Positions 62,010-64,000 of a stretch of DNA of 64,000 bases are shown piece by piece. How positions within the stretch are numbered: position 1 is the first letter of the stretch; each line of letters starts with the position of its first letter. Source of the DNA: JAAYED01 sp040772225. Its GTDB lineage: Bacteria > Chloroflexota > Anaerolineae > UBA1429. Under the pieces are notes generated by a model. It had not been told where the DNA came from and did no database searches. It saw only the letters and a program-made list of their open reading frames with translations. The position numbers and the translations under genes are program-made. The stretch is from the NCBI GenBank assembly GCA_040772225.1, contig JAXGYO010000002.1:620001-684000 (forward strand), written 5' to 3'.

Positions 62010-64000
62010 ATGACCAACTACCGCCGTTGCCCCAAGTGCAACGAACCTAACGAGCCCGGCGCCATCGCCTGCGCCTACTGCGGGGCAGAGCTTGTGCGGC
62101 GCTGCCCGAACTGCGGCACCCCCAGACCGTGGAACGTCGCCCTCTGCCCGAACTGCCAGATCGGCGCCGATGATACCAGCCTGTTTACCGATCTGTTCCG
62201 CCGAGCGCGCACCGGGGTGGTTCGCCAAAAGTACGCACTGATTGAGCCGATTTCCGCTGGCCCCGTAAGCACGATTTACCGCGCCACGGACGTCCACAAC
62301 CCGGAGCAGGCCTATGCGATCAAAGAGATTTCCACTGTATCGCTGTTCCGTGCCGATGAGCGGCGCGAGGCCGAATCCAGTCTGACACACGCCATTGAGC
62401 GCTGGTCGGCGGCAAGCCACCCTGGAATCGCGCCGATCCTGGACGTGTTTCAGGATCAAGATCGCTTTTACGTCGTATCAGAATACGTCTATGGATGGAG
62501 CGGCGAGCAGATTATCAACGACATCGGGCTGCGCGCAGCACCGGAGCTTGTGCGCAACTGGGGCGCACAGGCTTGCGACCTGCTGTCTTATCTGCACAGT
62601 CTTCCCGAGCCTCTCTACGTTCCCTTTCTGTCGCCCGCACACGTGATCCTTACCCCGGATGGCCAGGTGCGACTGGTAGGCTACGGTCTGGGCTACCATG
62701 TCCGGCCGGCGTCCTACGGACCGTATGGCGGGCTACCTGGCTATGCCGCTCCGGAGCTGGCGCAGCAGAGCCCTGACGCCCAAACGGATGTTTTCAGCCT
62801 TGGCAGGACAATGTACGCGCTGCTGATCGACCGGCCGCTGGAGAAGGGTCTGCCACGCGGTCTCAACCTGCAACAGGCTGTCCCGGGCATATCTACCCAA
62901 TTGGTGCGAATCGTCGCGCAGGCCGCCACAAGCCGTCGGGAGCGACGGTATGCGTCGGCAACCGCTCTGCGGCAGGCTCTCTGGCCCGAGAGCAAGGGCA
63001 TTCTCCAGCCGATACCCGGCTGGTACCAGCAGTCGCGTACTGGCCTGGAGGCTGTTCCATCTGGCACTCTACAGGCCCCCGGGTCGCCGTCCCGCACTTC
63101 CATGGAAGACATGGGCTATGCCAGGGACCCGCGTTTTGGCCCGCGCCAGGTTCCCGGGGCTGCATCTGGTGCCCCCGCAGAGGAACTCGTGCCCGTATCC
63201 ACGGCCCGCCTGTCTTTGAGCCCGGCTCGCATTTCAGTTCGCGATCTCCCCGCGACCGGCGTAAAGCGGATCGTGCTCTCTGTGAGGAATGCGGGTGGCG
63301 ATGAACTCACATTCAGATTGGCGAGCCAGGTAGCCTGGCTGAGAGCCCCGAAGAAGCAGGTAACGCTTGCGGCAGACAAGCAGGCGCGTGTTGTGCTCAC
63401 GCTCGATCCTACGGCGCTCCGTGGCGACAGGGTAAGCGAGCCGCAGGCTCTCCTGGTAGAGTCCAATGTAGGTCGACAGTGGATTGGCGCCACGGTCCAG
63501 ATCAAGACCGCCCCGCTTCTTCGCGTCGAGCCGGCGGTGCTGGATTTCGGACAACTGGAGATGGGGCAAGCGCCTGCCATTACCCTCACAGTGAGTAACG
63601 GTGGCAGAGAGCGTCTCGAGGGCCAGATTGCCTCTAGAGTGTCGTGGCTGGAAGCAAAGCCGGCGGCGATCCGCCTCCCGGCCGCCGCCAGCGGCACGAT
63701 CACGGTCCGAGTACTCGCTGATCGCCTGCCCGCCGGCCCTCAGGACGTGTCTGATGCCCTGATCGTGGACTCGAACGGCGGCCAGGCCACAATTGCCGCG
63801 CGAGCCTGGCAACCCAATCCCCGGCTGGAGTTGGCCGGCGCCCTTGACTTTGGTGCGGTCACTGCCGGCTCGGTAGAGGCCAGGGAGTTGGTCCTCCGTA
63901 ACACCGGAGACGGCGCGTTGGCAGGTACCGCCCGCACCCTGGTGCCATGGCTCCAGGTTACGCCCGAGAGCATCCTGTGCCAGGCAGGCAACGAGTGCCG
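62010..64000 (+). CDS. Pseudokinase with two zinc ribbons and tandem ASH/Ig-like repeats (3' end outside window)
   Basis: At least 663 residues, open to the window edge. Two zinc ribbons come first (C7/C10/C21/C24 and C32/C35/C46/C49). Residues about 75-310 have a kinase fold: K105 of the AIKEI strand and a GYAAPE segment are kept, but the Gly loop is ISAGPVST, the HRDxKxxN loop is V204-P-F206-L-S208...H211, and DFG is G224-Y225-G226, so catalytic and metal residues are lost. Three repeats of about 100 residues start near 399, 503 and 605 (LDFGQLEMG, LDFGAVTAG) and resemble ASH/HYDIN Ig folds. Probably a scaffold or sensor. Confidence 0.85.
   Translation, partial: MTNYRRCPKCNEPNEPGAIACAYCGAELVRRCPNCGTPRPWNVALCPNCQIGADDTSLFTDLFRRARTGVVRQKYALIEPISAGPVSTIYRATDVHNPEQAYAIKEISTVSLFRADERREAESSLTHAIERWSAASHPGIAPILDVFQDQDRFYVVSEYVYGWSGEQIINDIGLRAAPELVRNWGAQACDLLSYLHSLPEPLYVPFLSPAHVILTPDGQVRLVGYGLGYHVRPASYGPYGGLPGYAAPELAQQSPDAQTDVFSLGRTMYALLIDRPLEKGLPRGLNLQQAVPGISTQLVRIVAQAATSRRERRYASATALRQALWPESKGILQPIPGWYQQSRTGLEAVPSGTLQAPGSPSRTSMEDMGYARDPRFGPRQVPGAASGAPAEELVPVSTARLSLSPARISVRDLPATGVKRIVLSVRNAGGDELTFRLASQVAWLRAPKKQVTLAADKQARVVLTLDPTALRGDRVSEPQALLVESNVGRQWIGATVQIKTAPLLRVEPAVLDFGQLEMGQAPAITLTVSNGGRERLEGQIASRVSWLEAKPAAIRLPAAASGTITVRVLADRLPAGPQDVSDALIVDSNGGQATIAARAWQPNPRLELAGALDFGAVTAGSVEARELVLRNTGDGALAGTARTLVPWLQVTPESILCQAGNEC

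Overview
This 64 kb window is a bacterial chromosome segment. It has normal Shine-Dalgarno sites, many TTGACA/TATAAT-type promoters, one complete rrn operon, moderately high GC and dense coding. The gene mix (transketolase split into two genes, a serS T-box leader, an S-adenosylhomocysteine deaminase-type amidohydrolase, zinc-ribbon/FHA/kinase proteins, a transglutaminase plus DUF58 pair, a T-A-P-rich parvulin lipoprotein) fits Chloroflexota, perhaps Anaerolineae. That assignment is inference; comparison of the 16S gene at 5076-6633 would settle it.

Layout. 1-1.4 kb: the end of an anchored protein and a cation diffusion facilitator. 1.4-7.0 kb: rrn operon on the minus strand (16S, tRNA-Ile, tRNA-Ala, 23S, 5S) with tandem promoters, RNA processing stems and a terminator. 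7.0-10 kb: dnaX-ybaB-recR. 10-14 kb: split transketolase and an amidohydrolase-CYTH fusion. 14-17.5 kb: parvulin lipoprotein, PIG-L deacetylase and MFS transporter. 17.6-21.3 kb: proB-proA-transaldolase. 21.4-23.7 kb: a sugar oxidoreductase and isomerase pair behind a promoter followed by two perfect palindromes. 23.8-27.5 kb: DUF58 and transglutaminase membrane proteins. 27.6-31.3 kb: pfkA, a double RNase H, a CDP-alcohol phosphatidyltransferase and a lipid acyltransferase. 31.3-34.0 kb: an 874-residue coiled-coil membrane protein. 34.0-34.7 kb: a truncated IS110 element that still carries a bridge-RNA-like leader. 34.8-36.7 kb: divergent galactonate dehydratase and KDPG/KDPGal aldolase. 36.7-41 kb: a MacAB-like exporter operon. 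41-49.6 kb: ResB-like protein, ThuA-like protein, a DprA-like paralogue, membrane proteins, tyrS, a TauE permease and an FAD oxidoreductase. 49.7 kb: tRNA-Asp. 49.95-57 kb: a five-gene Ser/Thr phosphorylation module. 57-61 kb: serS with a serine T-box, then nagB-nagA and a zinc-ribbon/TPR protein. 61.2-64 kb: a flavin reductase and the start of a large pseudokinase.

The most unusual part is 49.95-64 kb. Two kinases, a PP2C phosphatase that carries a decayed kinase N-lobe, a vWA protein, a four-zinc-ribbon FHA protein, a zinc-ribbon/TPR protein and a pseudokinase with tandem Ig-like repeats share one zinc-ribbon form, CxxC-x10-CxxC, in ten copies across six proteins. Overlapping or tightly spaced genes suggest that the first five are made together. 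I infer one phosphorylation network in which the kinases, phosphatase, FHA (phosphothreonine reader) and vWA proteins are partners. What it senses or controls cannot be told from this sequence. The IS110 leader and the amidohydrolase-CYTH fusion are the next most notable items.
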